The notes below the pieces were generated by a model. The model was given only the letters and a program-made list of their open reading frames with translations. It was not told the origin of the DNA and did no database searches. The translations under genes and the position numbers were made by a program. Source: Sacculina carcini (taxonomy: Eukaryota; Arthropoda; Thecostraca; Sacculinidae). Taken from it: DNA of 64,000 nucleotides. Where the stretch lies: the NCBI GenBank assembly GCA_916048095.2, contig OU696574.1:5011001-5075000 (forward strand), written 5' to 3'. Shown here in pieces: positions 9,552-21,700 of this stretch. How positions within the stretch are numbered: position 1 is the first letter of the stretch; the number at the start of each line of letters is the position of its first letter.

Positions 9552-9804
9552 TGTGTGAGTGAGCGCAGTTCGATGAGTCATCGCATTTGCGGGGTCGATG
9601 AACCCGTTGAACCGAAGCTCGTGACAAAGGGGGTTTTGGTCTGCGTCTGAAGGACGTTGACGACAGTATCTATTGGATTGTGTTCGAGTGTGTACGTGCG
9701 TGTTGTGTGGGTCCATTGGACCAGTGTCGTTGTCTTACCTGCGTTTCCTATTGAGTTAAGAATATATGACGTGTCTCGGTTAACCATTGAATACAACTTG
9801 AACA
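9552..9804 (+). repeat. Gypsy-1 5' LTR
   Basis: 253 bp, TG...CA, same as 13845-14097 by eye. The last base of the LTR is also the A of the first plausible gag ATG. Confidence 0.95.
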
Positions 9805-12800
9805 TGGCGCAGCCGACAGTTGACACAGCAAGCTCGTCTCATCAGAGGAAGCCGTCTCAAACGTCAGTATGGGCCGGGAGAGTCCCTATGCCCGAAAAAC
9901 TGGACCTGAGTGTTGACCGGAGCGAGTCATTTTTCGTGTGGAAAGATCGTTGGGAAGATTATGTGCTATTGACCGGTCTTCAAAACCAACCCAGAAAAAT
10001 GCAGGCCGCAGTACTTCGATCGTGCCTTAGCGATGAAACGCTGAGAACAGTGAGAAATTTCCAAATAGATGAAAACGACAAAGACAACATCGACGTCATC
10101 GTTCGTATGCTGGCAGAGTATGCAAAAGGCCAGGTAAACGAAGTCATCGAACGGAAAAACTTCAACGGCCGCTCTCAGAAAATTGGCGAGTGCTTCGAAG
10201 ATTTTTTGATCAGCCTCCGAGAGATGAGCACCACTTGCAATTTCTGTGACCAATGCCGGGATTCCTTGATCCGCGATCGCATCGTCGTCGGTGTCAGAGA
10301 CACAGCAACAGTGAAAAAACTTTGCAGCGTGAAAAATCTAACGCTATCTACAGCCGTTGAGATATGCAGAGCTGAAGAGGCAGCCAACCGCGACACAGAT
10401 TTGATCGAAAACAGTCGGGATACTCACGTCAATAAAGTGCACCATAGGCACCCCACTGTGACACATGATAGGCGCACAGGAAGGGACACGAACGAGTGCA
10501 CAAGATGCGGACGTCGCCATCAAGCGAGCGAAAAATGTCCAGCGCTCGGAAAACAATGCAAACGGTGCGGTAAATTTGGTCATTTCGAAATCAAGTGCCG
10601 TAGCGTGATTAGCACAAACAAAAAGACGCATCAGAAATGTACAGATAACGACCGTGTCTCTGCAGCAGTCGTTTCAAACGTAACCACTGTAAAAGCACCA
10701 AAGGTGGACGTCGTGCTTGGGGATCAAATTCGTGTGTCGGCTCTTCCAGATACCGGAGCAGACATTACAGTCGCCGGCACGGACATCATGAAACATTTGA
10801 AGAATGTCAGATTGAAAGCCAGTACTGAAAGCCCCATTGCAGCAGACGGAACCAAAATGCGTTCGATGGGTGTCTTTCAAACCACCATCTCCATTGGCAA
10901 CGCATCGACTACGGTAGACATTACTGTCGTAGAAGGCGTTCATGGACTCCTTCTCTCATGGCATGTTTGTCGTGAGCTACGTTTGATTCCGGTAAATTAC
11001 CCTGTACAAATGTCACCGTGTATGCCATGTGAAACTGCACATCAGGTGAATCAAATGAAATCGCACTCGTATGACATATTCAGTGAATTTGCAGATGTGT
11101 TCAGCGATGAAATTAAAGTTCTGACTGGCGAGACATTCAAAATAAAATTGCGAGAGGACGTAATTCCGCATAGTGTCTCAGCACCACGCAGAGTACCACT
11201 TCCACTACAAGCAGGACTGAAAGACGAGATTCAGCAATTACAAGAACAAGGAATTATATCACCTGTAACTGAACCTACAGATTGGTGCTCACCAATTGTA
11301 GTCACGCCGAAAAAAAATGGAGGTGTTCGTCTGTGTGTGGACCTCACCAAATTGAACAAATGTGTGAAACGTGAACTTTTTCAGTCCGGCACTCCCTCGG
11401 AATGCGTTGCATCAATTATTGCGTCAGAGGCAAAATTTTTCGCAGTATTTGATGCGAAAAAAGGTTATCATCAATGTCCGCTCGATGCTGACAGCCAAGC
11501 ACTCACGACGTTTATTACACCGAACGGCAGATACATGTTCAAGCGCGCTCCATATGGTATCTCTTCCATATCAGATCATTACAATCGGCGCATGGATGAA
11601 TCACTGGAAGGACTGCCGGGCATCCAGCGTCTTGTCGACGACGTCATAATATACGGCCGCACAAAGCAGGAGTTGCAGACGCGCGTGCGTAGTTTTTTGT
11701 TGAGATGTCGCGAGAAAAGTATCACACTGAATATTACTAAAGCGCAGTATATGCAAACACAGTGCAAGTTCGCCGGATTTGTGCTGAACGCAGAAGGGTA
11801 CAGCATTGACCCAGACTTGTATGAGGCCATTGCGCAACTTCCGGTTCCAACCGACGTAACAGGTCTGAGATCGTTCTTCGGATTGTGCAATCAGATCGGA
11901 TCATTTTCACCTGAGCTATCGAAACGGCTCACACCTCTGCGCGACTTATTGAGCGCAAAAAGAGTGTTTGTTTGGGAAAATCACCACACCGAGTGCTTCA
12001 AACGAGCTCGTGAAGCTCTATCATCGCCGACAATACTGAAATATTTTCAGCAAGATGCTCCGACTTTCTTACGCACGGACGCCAGTCGACTGCACGGCTT
12101 GGGATTTGTCCTGCAGCAGAAACAAGATGACGGCAAATTATGCGTCATACAGTGTGGCTCCCGCTTCCTCACTGATGCGGAATCTAGATATGCTGCTATT
12201 GAGCTGGAGTTGTTGGCTATTGTTTGGGCGTTCAGAAAATGTCGCATGTTTCTCTCCGGTCTACAACATTTTGAAGTAATCACTGATCATCGTCCTTTGG
12301 TACCGATTTTAAACTCAAAATCTGTCGATGACCTAGCGAACCCTCGAATTCAGCGCTTGAGATTGAGGCTTGAAGAGCTTGGACCATTCTCGGCACAATG
12401 GACGCCAGGAAAAGATCACGCCGCAGCGGACGCGTTATCGCGTTTTCCTGTATCTTCCGTTGCTGCTCCCGGAGAAATGGGTGAAGAATTTTCCATCATC
12501 GCGACAATTTCGACAGACGCAGCTATATCAGATGTTGAATTACGAAAATTGCACGACATATCCGCTTCCGACGCCGAGATGAAAATGCTGCGAAAAAACA
12601 TAATGGAAGGATTTCCCACTCGCAAATGCGATGTGGACCCCATTATCAGTCGATATTGGCCGGTGCACGAGCATCTCTATATTGATGATGACTTCATATT
12701 TTATGGAAGACGGCTCGTCATACCAGCGGGCATGCGAAAACAAATTCTGCAAGAACTACACGCTGGTCATGCTGGTAAAGAAAAAACAAAACAACGTGCG

Positions 12801-13943
12801 CGGGATATTGTTTATTGGCCCGGGATCGACGTAGATATTGACAACATCACAAAACATTGCAAAAAGTGTCAAGTGTACTTACCATCACAACCAAAAGAGA
12901 CCATCCGCCATCACGAGAAACCTACAAGACCGTTTGAACACGTCTCGGTCGATTTCGCCGAATACGGAAGCCATAAATTCGTGGTGCTGGTGGATCATCT
13001 ATCTGGCTGGCAATTTGTCAACGACCTTGGACAAACATCCGTCACAAATAAACTTTTATCGACACTTCGCACAATTTTCTGCATGGTGGGAGTACCAGTG
13101 ATATTGTATTCAGACGGTGGACCTCAGTTCACATCTGGCGAGTTCCATCAATTCGTCAACAAGTGGAAAATCTCACATGTTCGCTCCTCACCACACTATC
13201 CGCAGTCTAATGGGAGGGCGGAGGCAGCAGTAAAATCAGCAAAAGCTCTTATAAAAAAGTGTTGGTGTGAAGAAAAAAAACAATTGAACGAACATGATTG
13301 GTGCAGAGGGATATTGCAGCAAAGAAACACACCTGGACCAGATGGAAGGTCACCTGCAGAAATACTCTATGGCCGTCCCGTTAGAGATTTCATCCCTGCA
13401 CACCGACGCCAATTTCAAGGCATGTGGCAGCAATCAAATGAGCAGATCGAAAAACGTGAACAGGACAGAATAATGAAGACAGACGAAAAGTACAACCAGA
13501 GTGCCCGAGATCTAAGTGACATCGCGACAGGAAGTCACGTAGCGATACAATGCCACATCACCAAGGAATGGAATCGGCATGGGATTGTGATCGAGCAGCT
13601 ACCTCACCGACGCTACTTAATCAAGATGGCTAGCGGACGAGTCGTAGCTCGAAACCGGCGACATGTACGTCGCAGACACGGTCACGTCAATCAAGATTCA
13701 GCCGAAAATGGACAACGTACTCACATTGCACCAACAAGTGATGAAGCGGAAAAGGAACAAGCAGAGGGTCAACTTCGGCGGTCGTCAAGAAACACCCGTC
13801 GTCCTCAGCGGTTAATTGAAGTCATGTCCATGACTAGGGGGGCGTGTGTGAGTGAGCGCAGTTCGATGAGTCATCGCATTTGCGGGGTCGATGAACCCGT
13901 TGAACCGAAGCTCGTGACAAAGGGGGTTTTGGTCTGCGTCTGA
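9804..13943 (+). CDS. Gypsy-1 Gag-Pol polyprotein
   Basis: A 1379-residue single-frame polyprotein if started at the ATG 9804-9806; the frame is also open upstream into the LTR without an ATG. Gag has two CCHC knuckles (CTRCGRRHQASEKC, CKRCGKFGHFEIKC, residues about 231-266). Protease shows LPDTGADITV (about 315). RT has VRLCVDLTKLN and LVDDVIIYG as catalytic box (about 610). RNase H has RTDASRLHGLGF. Integrase has the HAGH...CKKC finger (987-1019), VDFAEYG, YSDGGPQFTS and SSPHYPQSNGRAEAAVK. The last motif is typical of K02A2.6-like gypsy elements. The C-terminal 33 codons are encoded by the 3' LTR. Confidence 0.95.
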   Translation: MAQPTVDTASSSHQRKPSQTSVWAGRVPMPEKLDLSVDRSESFFVWKDRWEDYVLLTGLQNQPRKMQAAVLRSCLSDETLRTVRNFQIDENDKDNIDVIVRMLAEYAKGQVNEVIERKNFNGRSQKIGECFEDFLISLREMSTTCNFCDQCRDSLIRDRIVVGVRDTATVKKLCSVKNLTLSTAVEICRAEEAANRDTDLIENSRDTHVNKVHHRHPTVTHDRRTGRDTNECTRCGRRHQASEKCPALGKQCKRCGKFGHFEIKCRSVISTNKKTHQKCTDNDRVSAAVVSNVTTVKAPKVDVVLGDQIRVSALPDTGADITVAGTDIMKHLKNVRLKASTESPIAADGTKMRSMGVFQTTISIGNASTTVDITVVEGVHGLLLSWHVCRELRLIPVNYPVQMSPCMPCETAHQVNQMKSHSYDIFSEFADVFSDEIKVLTGETFKIKLREDVIPHSVSAPRRVPLPLQAGLKDEIQQLQEQGIISPVTEPTDWCSPIVVTPKKNGGVRLCVDLTKLNKCVKRELFQSGTPSECVASIIASEAKFFAVFDAKKGYHQCPLDADSQALTTFITPNGRYMFKRAPYGISSISDHYNRRMDESLEGLPGIQRLVDDVIIYGRTKQELQTRVRSFLLRCREKSITLNITKAQYMQTQCKFAGFVLNAEGYSIDPDLYEAIAQLPVPTDVTGLRSFFGLCNQIGSFSPELSKRLTPLRDLLSAKRVFVWENHHTECFKRAREALSSPTILKYFQQDAPTFLRTDASRLHGLGFVLQQKQDDGKLCVIQCGSRFLTDAESRYAAIELELLAIVWAFRKCRMFLSGLQHFEVITDHRPLVPILNSKSVDDLANPRIQRLRLRLEELGPFSAQWTPGKDHAAADALSRFPVSSVAAPGEMGEEFSIIATISTDAAISDVELRKLHDISASDAEMKMLRKNIMEGFPTRKCDVDPIISRYWPVHEHLYIDDDFIFYGRRLVIPAGMRKQILQELHAGHAGKEKTKQRARDIVYWPGIDVDIDNITKHCKKCQVYLPSQPKETIRHHEKPTRPFEHVSVDFAEYGSHKFVVLVDHLSGWQFVNDLGQTSVTNKLLSTLRTIFCMVGVPVILYSDGGPQFTSGEFHQFVNKWKISHVRSSPHYPQSNGRAEAAVKSAKALIKKCWCEEKKQLNEHDWCRGILQQRNTPGPDGRSPAEILYGRPVRDFIPAHRRQFQGMWQQSNEQIEKREQDRIMKTDEKYNQSARDLSDIATGSHVAIQCHITKEWNRHGIVIEQLPHRRYLIKMASGRVVARNRRHVRRRHGHVNQDSAENGQRTHIAPTSDEAEKEQAEGQLRRSSRNTRRPQRLIEVMSMTRGACVSERSSMSHRICGVDEPVEPKLVTKGVLVCV
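9805..9818 (+). promoter_or_regulatory. Gypsy-1 primer binding site
   Basis: TGGCGCAGCCGAC starts at the first base after the LTR. A TGG start is complementary to the CCA end of a tRNA; the tRNA species was not determined. The site overlaps the start of the gag coding sequence. Confidence 0.8.
13834..13844 (+). promoter_or_regulatory. Gypsy-1 polypurine tract
   Basis: CTAGGGGGGCG lies immediately before the 3' LTR and would prime plus-strand synthesis. Confidence 0.8.
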
Positions 13944-14097
13944 AGGACGTTGACGACAGTATCTATTGGATTGTGTTCGAGTGTGTACGTGCGTGTTGTG
14001 TGGGTCCATTGGACCAGTGTCGTTGTCTTACCTGCGTTTCCTATTGAGTTAAGAATATATGACGTGTCTCGGTTAACCATTGAATACAACTTGAACA
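13845..14097 (+). repeat. Gypsy-1 3' LTR
   Basis: 253 bp, apparently identical to the 5' LTR. It encodes the C-terminal end of the polyprotein, with the stop at 13941-13943. Confidence 0.95.
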
Positions 14098-14647
14098 CTC
14101 TATAATCATGTTTCCTTTTCACCTTGATTATGAGATATATTGGTATTAAGTATGGTCTGAATTGACTGCTTTATCAAGAGTCTCTATAATCATGTTTCCT
14201 TTTCATTTTTGATTGTGAGATATATTGGTATTAAGTATGGTTTGAATTGACTGCTTTATCAAGACTCTCTATAATCATGTTTCCTTTTCATTTTTGATTA
14301 TGAGATATATTGGTATTAAGTATGGTCTGAATTGACTGCTTTATCAATACTCTCTATAATCATGTTTCCTTTTCATTTTTGATTATGAGATATATTGGTA
14401 TTAAGTATGGTCTGAATTGACTGCTTTATCAAGACTCTCTATAATCATGTTTCCTTTTCATTTTTGATTATGAGATATATTGGTATTAAGTATGGTCTGA
14501 ATTGACTGCTTTACCAAGACTCTCTATAAAAATGTTTCCTTTTCACCTTGATTATGAGATATATTGGTATTAAGTATGGTCTGAATTGACTGCTTTATCA
14601 AGAGTCTCTATAATCATGTTTCCTTTTCATTTTTGATTATGAGATAT
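14098..14647. repeat. E1 satellite array, part 2
   Basis: Between six and seven 84-85 bp units continuing the array after gypsy-1. It is cut by a LINE copy whose (ATT)n tail starts inside the GAGATATATTGG part of a unit. Confidence 0.95.
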
Positions 14648-15101
14648 TATTATTATTATTATTAACGTTTATTTGTATAGCGCACATTAAAACACACGCG
14701 CGAAAAGAAAAATCTTGGTGCAAAAATATAAACAAATATGTAAGACACGCCGCTTAGGGAAAACAAACATGCGGACAATACACACACCCAGAAGCACACA
14801 CACACTCACACAAACACACACACACACACGCACACAAACATACTCATGCACACACACCGCCAAATTGAAACATGGCAGTAAGAAAGAGCATAAAAAACAA
14901 CAAGAAAACTTCTAGTAAATATATCACGCGAGACGGGTACGGTATGACAGCTCAGAGCGAAGCGTAAGGAGTAAGAGAGTGAGAGTCATGATCAAAAGAT
15001 TTATCAAAGAGATGATTGCGCAGAGAAGAGGAAAACGATGATAAGGATGTGGAGGAGATAACATGGGAGGGAAGAGAGTTGTACAAACGTGGAGCATAGA
15101 A
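14648..15101 (-). pseudogene. 5'-truncated LINE, 3' end only
   Basis: The minus strand encodes the last part of the LINE ORF2 (APRLYNSLPSHVISS, then SFDHDSHSLTPYASL), matching the C-terminus of the ORF2 at 55680-58562 (GPRIYNSLPSHIISS, SFDPASHTLTPFAKL). The 3' UTR follows with (CA)n and the conserved tail hairpin (CGCGTGTG ... GCGCTATA in sense) and an (AAT)n tail at 14648-14662. It inserted in the satellite of E1. Because of 5' truncation it is dead. Confidence 0.88.
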
Positions 15102-15505
15102 AGGTATTAAGTATATTGGTATTAAGTATGGTCTGAATTGACTGCTTTATCAAGAGTCTCTATAATCATGTTTCCTTTTCATTTTTGATTATGAGATATA
15201 TTGGTATTAAGTATGGTCTGAATTGACTGCTTTATCAATACTCTCTATAATCATGTTTCCTTTTCACCTTGATTATGAGATATATTGGTATTAAGTATGG
15301 TCTGAATTGACTGCTTTATCAAGAGTCTCTATAATCATGTTTCCTTTTCATTTTGATTATGAGATATATTGGTATTAAGTATGGTCTGTATTGACTGCTT
15401 TATCAATACTCTCTATAATCATGTTTCCTTTTCATTTTGATTATGAGATATATTGGTATTAAGTATGGTCTGAATTGACTGCTTTACCAATACTATCTAT
15501 AATCA
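15102..15505. repeat. E1 satellite array, part 3
   Basis: Between four and five units of the same 84-85 bp satellite, ending at the CTATCTATAATCAATTTTCAG junction with the unique arm sequence. Confidence 0.95.
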
Positions 15506-18458
15506 ATTTTCAGCCACCTGATTCATTGTGATCCTGAGGTGCTTATTTGTCACATTAATAGACAGTATTTGTCGTGTTATATATTCTGGTGTTGACATGT
15601 AACCTGATCGCATGCCGTGATTTGTTTTTCAGTTGAGTCGCCGGCGCGCTGTGCATGCAGTCTCGGGGCTCATCACAGTACTTGATCGAGGCTGGGTGGA
15701 GGATTGATCATCTCGTCGCCCACATCGAGATTAAGAACGGTCTTGTATCTTGCTGTATGTAGTGTCTGGTTTCTGGATGTGGCAGGGCAACTGACATGTA
15801 TTCTCACTGCATGCGTGTTCAGCCGACGACGACGGTGATTACTAGTTGTTCAGTTATCACGTCCATGTTTCAATTGTTTTATCGTGTGTTAGCTTGCGTG
15901 CATGTGCTGTAGTGTTTGGTGACGGTGTGTGTGTGTGTGTGAGTGTGTGTGTGTGATTGATTCAGTGGATCGTGTATTGTTATGCAGTAGTGTTACGAGA
16001 TCGCAGCTTCGCTCGTACTGTTTTTGCTCCATTATTCAAGTCATGTTTGATATCACCAGTGTTCTTGCACTATTATCTCTTGGCTCGGTTATAGACATTA
16101 ATTCGTCTCAAATTAGCACTTTATTGCATTATATTTTTTGCATCGAATTTTCGTTTTTGCGTTTTTTCTTACCTCATTCGTTCTTACCTCGCCTTGTTTG
16201 TGCGATTTTTTCAGCTCCACACAAAACTTCAAAACCCCACTTCTTCCTAACTTAATTTTGCCTATATCCGCCCGAGTGGTATATTTCGCTTGAAATTCAA
16301 TATAAATGTTTGTGAACTTTTTGCAAATAGTGCTGAATTTTCTCAACTGTTTACCGGTTCTACTTTATCTCTCAATATGTGTTTATTGTTGTTTTTTTTC
16401 TCTGTTTCTCATGTTGCTTCATGTTATCATATAGTGTCATGTGTCAGTGTTTATTGCACCATGAATGTTTTTGTTTGTGTGCTTTGTCCATTAATTGCGT
16501 GCTTGTATAATATGCTACGTTGTTACTGTTGTTTCGTGGTCTTATGACATGCTTGTATTGTGCATATATTGGCTGGCTATGATATGTATAAGACATTCAG
16601 GGTAACATTATTATATCCTGCGTTATGAGCATTTGATGGACCTGATTTTTGTTATAATCATTTGTAATCGTCGTCTCTGTTCTTACATGTCTTCTAACCA
16701 ATACATTGTTACATATCATATTGTTTAGTGGCGGACAGAGTACGTAGCGAAACGGAGAGTTTAATTAAGTACATCGTCGAGCACATGTGCTTATTCCAGA
16801 AGCGTTTTTCTAGTGTGTACGTGTAGTTTACCAATATTGTAATTGAAATTCATATTGATTTTCCTATCAGTGTTTGTTTTTCACATTGGCTCTACACACC
16901 GTGTCATGTAGTTGAACTTTTGTGGCGTTGGTCTCATCACGGAGCTTCACTGGACCAATTTTCTGGACCGACTATATGCTGCGACATACACGACTGCAGA
17001 TCAGATTGTAATGACACACAAACAGATTGCTGCAATCTCAGAGAAGACTGTGCGCTTGTGTGCTTGGTAACAGTGTTTTGTATGTTTTGTAACAGCGGAG
17101 CGACCTCAAAACTACACACAAATATACATGCACACACACATGAATATTTACATTTTCATTTCGTTCAATTTCTACACAATTTCTAGGTTGTGCAGACAGT
17201 ACAATAATTACAATGTGGACTTGAACAAACGTACACACATACATGTACGTTCATTCATGACAACATACAAACACGTACATTCGGCGTGAGTGTGGATTTA
17301 TCACTGTCACTGACAGGTCCGTTAGAATCCTTCGGCATTTCGGCATCAAGACAGAACGTGATGTATAGCCAAAAGGACCGCACGCACATGTATACAAGTA
17401 TAAGCAGTCAGGCAGGCTGGAAAACATGGCTGACAGCCACTAACCCTTCTGCTTTTCAAAACAGGTCTTATTTTCACCATGTATGACCGATATTCCACAC
17501 CTGCTGACCGATATACACATATCCACACGCACTCACACACAGGCAAACAGAACACCGACCCTCGTCTTCCCCTACACACGCGTACACGCGCACAAACACA
17601 CACATACACACAAACATACACCGCCGTCACAGGCACAAAGGCCAGTGACAGCGGCGATACAACATGATAACAGAAAGACGTGCGAATGCAAACGACAGTT
17701 ATGCATAGAAAAACGATATAAATATTTGTATAACATTTGAATATTTGTAATATTTGATTAACATTGGTAGACCAAAACAATGCAAATGCATCACATCCTA
17801 CTATACAACAACAAAAACAACAACAACAACATATATTTAATATAGCGCACATATTTATACACAGGCGCGAAAAAGACAACCGACAGGAACATCACAGCGA
17901 GCAGGGAGTAGGCACAAATAGAAAAATGAAAACACGTTTGCAAACTGGAACATGCTAGATGGCCGTTGGCTATCAGATAGCTCATCCGCCCTTGCAACAG
18001 GTTTTGTTTTTTTTCCTGTCGGGTGTCTAACCACCCTCCTCACTGTAGAACAGTGGGGGAGGCGGTTTAGTCGCCGACGACTCGACCATGAATATGGTTG
18101 TACTGGAATTACACGGTTACCAGTAGCAGGGCGAAGCCTGACCAGACAACGATAGACAAGCTATATACAATGCCAGTAATTATTCACAACAATAATAACA
18201 CACACATTCAATATCTCATTCACAGCGAATACTTCGGCTTTATGCAGAATTTTCCGATCATCAGATATTTGGAGCAAGTGTTTAAATATTTGATATTTGA
18301 AGATAATATAAGATATTAATATTGATTGATGTCAGATAGATAAGATAGATCATATAAATGGACAGATAAATATTGTAGATTAGATAGGTTTTTATTATTG
18401 ATTAGATATTGATAAATAATGCAAAATATTTGAAGCAAGTGTTTTTTCAACCAGTTCT
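15506..18458. other. E1 left arm, unique part
   Basis: No gene. The segment is about 97 percent alike by eye to 37147-39762 and to the inverted right arm of E2. It includes (TG)n near 15927-15955, CA-rich stretches near 17100-17640 and a GATA-rich part near 18330-18400. A LINE-tailed SINE (17809-18155) is present only in this copy. Short open frames are not conserved in length between the three copies. Confidence 0.75.
17809..18155 (-). mobile_element. SINE-like insertion with LINE-type 3' tail
   Basis: This 347-bp block is absent from the paralogous site in E2 (ATACAAGCTATA near 39452), and ACAA flanks it on both sides. In sense (minus) it ends with CGCGCC...GCGCTATA followed by (GTT)n, the same hairpin plus microsatellite tail as the LINEs here. 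The 5' two thirds include GTCGAGTCGTCGGCGAC and a short inverted repeat CCCCCACTG...CAGTGAGG. It has no ORF. A polymerase III promoter is not clear, so the origin of the head is unknown. Confidence 0.65.
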
Positions 18459-18667
18459 TGAGACGTTTATATAATAAGAATCCAGAGTAATCGTACATGA
18501 GTAATCGTATAATAACGCTTAACAAGACAAAATACAGCCACGCGTGAAATGCTCCAGACAATAACAGACAGACACAATTCGCATCACACGCGTCATTCAT
18601 ACGCGCACACAAGAACGATAAATATACCACAATGTATATTTATCGTTCGAACGATAAATATACCACA
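18459..18667 (-). repeat. Gypsy-2 3' LTR
   Basis: 209 bp. It contains a near-palindrome around TATCGTTCGAACGATA (18642-18657) and the self-priming segment TTAACAAGACAAAATA at 18519-18534. Next to it (18668-18680) the minus strand reads CAGCCGGGGTGAT, a weak polypurine tract. Confidence 0.94.
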
Positions 18668-18782
18668 ATCACCCCGGCTGACTTTTCACAGAACAGCACG
18701 TACAAACACACAAAGAAACATCAAACAGTGTGACTCTAGAGCACCACTTCAGGATGTGTCCGAACAGGACAAATGCCACCGA

Positions 18783-21700
18783 TCATTCATCACGGAAACG
18801 AGCTGGAGGTCTCCTCAACCGACTTGAACGTCTCAACTGTATTTCTTGGGATGGAGCGCTGTTATCGACGGCTAAATCAACATTTGAGTGAGACGGAGGA
18901 ATCACTGGATCTTCTGGATCGGCTTCTGTTTGTATTCCGGAACCATTGCTCTGACTTCTGTGAATATTGTTGTCATTCTCCGTCACAAAGCTGTGTTCCG
19001 ACAATCTCCGCTCACATGGACCACCTTTTTCACTGGAACAGTCGTTCGGACATGGAGCCAAATCTCTCGTAGACACAGTCGTTTCTCGTCCGCTGGAAAA
19101 TCTCACATGAGCATACTTGTCGTTAGCTTCAAGTAATTCAACTTCTTCGACAGAATCATCATATTTAGAATGTCTATTATGATTTCTCAGATATGCCCGT
19201 TTGGAGTCAGTCAACCACGAAGGAATCGAAATCCCCGTGCTAGATCGTCGATTGAACGAAAACATTCTCTCATGGGGAGTGCAGTTTGTTGCGACACACA
19301 ATAACGATCTTATTGAATGCAGCGCGTCATACATGACATCTTGCCAGTTAGCTACGCTCAGCCCCTTCGATTGAGTTGCAAGTACAAGCGCTTTCCAGAT
19401 CGTATCATTATATTTCTCACATTGACCATTTCCTTGTGGATGGAAAGCTGTTGAGCGACTGGTGGCTACTCCCCGAGATGATAAAAACTCTTTCAACTCG
19501 TATGACATAAAAGCTGATCCTCTATCAGAATGGATAAATCCTGGTAGTCCAAAGATAGAAAATAAATGCGTTAAGCAAGCGATGACAGACCTAGAACTGG
19601 TATCAGCACAAGGATAAATGAAAGGGAATCGCGAATATTCATCAACAATAGTCAAAAAGAACCTGTTCTTGTTATACGATGGTACTGGTCCCTTAAAATC
19701 TAGACTCAATCTTTCAAACGGCTGAGTAGCCTTAATCACATGATACTCATTAGCCGAATGATAAAACCTGGGCTTATATTTAGCACAAGTAGGGCAACAT
19801 CTGCTCACTTCCTTTACATCTTCGATTGAGCAAGGAACATTCTTACTCTTGAGAAAATGATAAAGCCTGGTAATACCTGGGTGACAAAGATCGTTATGAA
19901 TTTTCACGAGGTCTGACTTGGTAACGGCCAAACAGTACTTACGTGAAAGAGCATCTGCTGAAACGTTTTCTCGTCCAGGTCGATACACAATATCAAAGTT
20001 GTAGTTTGACAGCTCCAGGCGCCAACGAAAAATCTTGAAGTTCTTAATCCGGGAACTTAGAGTCTGGTTGAACATAAATGCTACAGCCTGTTGATCGGTG
20101 ATCAACGAGAACCGCCTACCGCAAAGATAATGACGCCACCGCTTAACAGCTTCAACTATGGCTAACGCTTCTTTCTCAACGGAAGACCAATGAGTTTCAG
20201 ATTTCGATAATGTTCTGGAGAAGAATGCAACCGGACGATCGTTTTGACTCAAGGTAGCGGCCAAGGCTCTATCAGAAGCGTCCGTTTCAACAACGAACGG
20301 CACATCTGGTTCAATTGCGCGTAAAGCAGCGTTCGCAATGCTGTTCTTGAGCTCTTCAAAAGCTAATACAGCTGATTCATCCAACGGGAACTCTGATTGG
20401 ATTAATGGTTTTATCTTGTCTGCAAAACAGGGAACCCATTTGGAGTAATACGAGAATAGTCCTATAGTGCGCAACAATTGTTTCCTAGTTGTTGGTAAAG
20501 GCATCTCCCTTAGTGGTTGCAGTCTTGAAGGGTCAGGTCGAATAATTCCATCAGATACGAGGTATCCCAAAATTTTAACCTCCGTCACAGCTGACTGACA
20601 TTTGGAATGATTGAATGTGAGACCGACATTCTGAGCCGCCTTCATGAACCTTTGAAAGTTGACATCATGCTCTTTCTGGTTACTTCCACAAATTGTAATA
20701 TCATCTAAATAAGCATATGTCGCATGAAGATCATAATCACGAATAAAATCATCAATAAACCTCTGAAAGCACGCAACACCATTTGTAATCCCGAATGGAA
20801 TTCTACGAAACTGGAACAGTTGATTACCAGACTGGAACGCAGTGAAGGGCTTATCATTCTCATCAATAGGTACCTGATAGTATGCATTTTTCAGATCAAC
20901 AGTACTAAAGAATCGATGCTGTGCTATAGATTCTACAGTTTCTTCAATATTAGGTAGAGGATATGCATCGGGACGAGTGAATCTATTGACCGTCTGCGAA
21001 TAATCCACTACCATTCTCTTCTTCCTTTGATCACTTTCAACGACCACGACCTGTGCTCGCCATGGCGACACCGACGGTTCTATCACTCCTTCCTTCAGTA
21101 AGCGATGCGTTTCCTGCTTGATGAAATTCTTCTCATCCGGAGTGTACCTACGCGACTTAGTGGCGATTGAATGAGTGTTCTCGTCCATGTTACTGAACAG
21201 CGGCGGTGCACACTTTGTTTTCACGGCTGCCAAACCGCACACAAGCGGAGGCAAATCTCCTCCAAACTTAATTTCAGCAGATTGATGTTTACTGAGAAAG
21301 TCATGCCCAAGAATAACGTCAGAACAAAGCTGAGGCATCACCAACAACTTCAAATATTTGTACGTTTTTCCGCGAACGTGAAGGTTTGCCGTACACATTC
21401 TGTTTATTTGTGAAACCATCGAGCTGGAAGCCATCGATACCCTCTCTTCACAACAGCGCGTCCTGAGATTCAACCGAGATACAACAGCTTCAGATATATA
21501 ACTCACCGAGCTTCCCGTGTCCAATAACGCGTCCAACAGGTGTCGTTCATCCAGTAAAACATAGATTGTAGACTTCTTTAGGTCAGCAGGCACAGCAGCT
21601 ACATGTGTGGTCGCCGCTAACGTGTTAGTCGCTGCCGCCGCCGCGTTCACCTTCGAATTTGTTACACGACACACCCTGGCAAAATGTCCACTCTTTTGAC

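Larger units (their letters stand above)
9552..14097 (+). mobile_element. Gypsy-1: intact Ty3/gypsy element
   Basis: Two 253-bp LTRs (9552-9804 and 13845-14097) look identical by eye. They begin TGTGTGAG and end TTGAACA. The flanking 5-mers are CTCTA on both sides (9547-9551, 14098-14102). A single reading frame fills the interior, the primer site TGGCGCAGCCGAC follows the 5' LTR directly, and the polypurine tract CTAGGGGGGCG precedes the 3' LTR. Identical LTRs and an open frame indicate a recent insertion in the satellite of E1. Confidence 0.96.
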
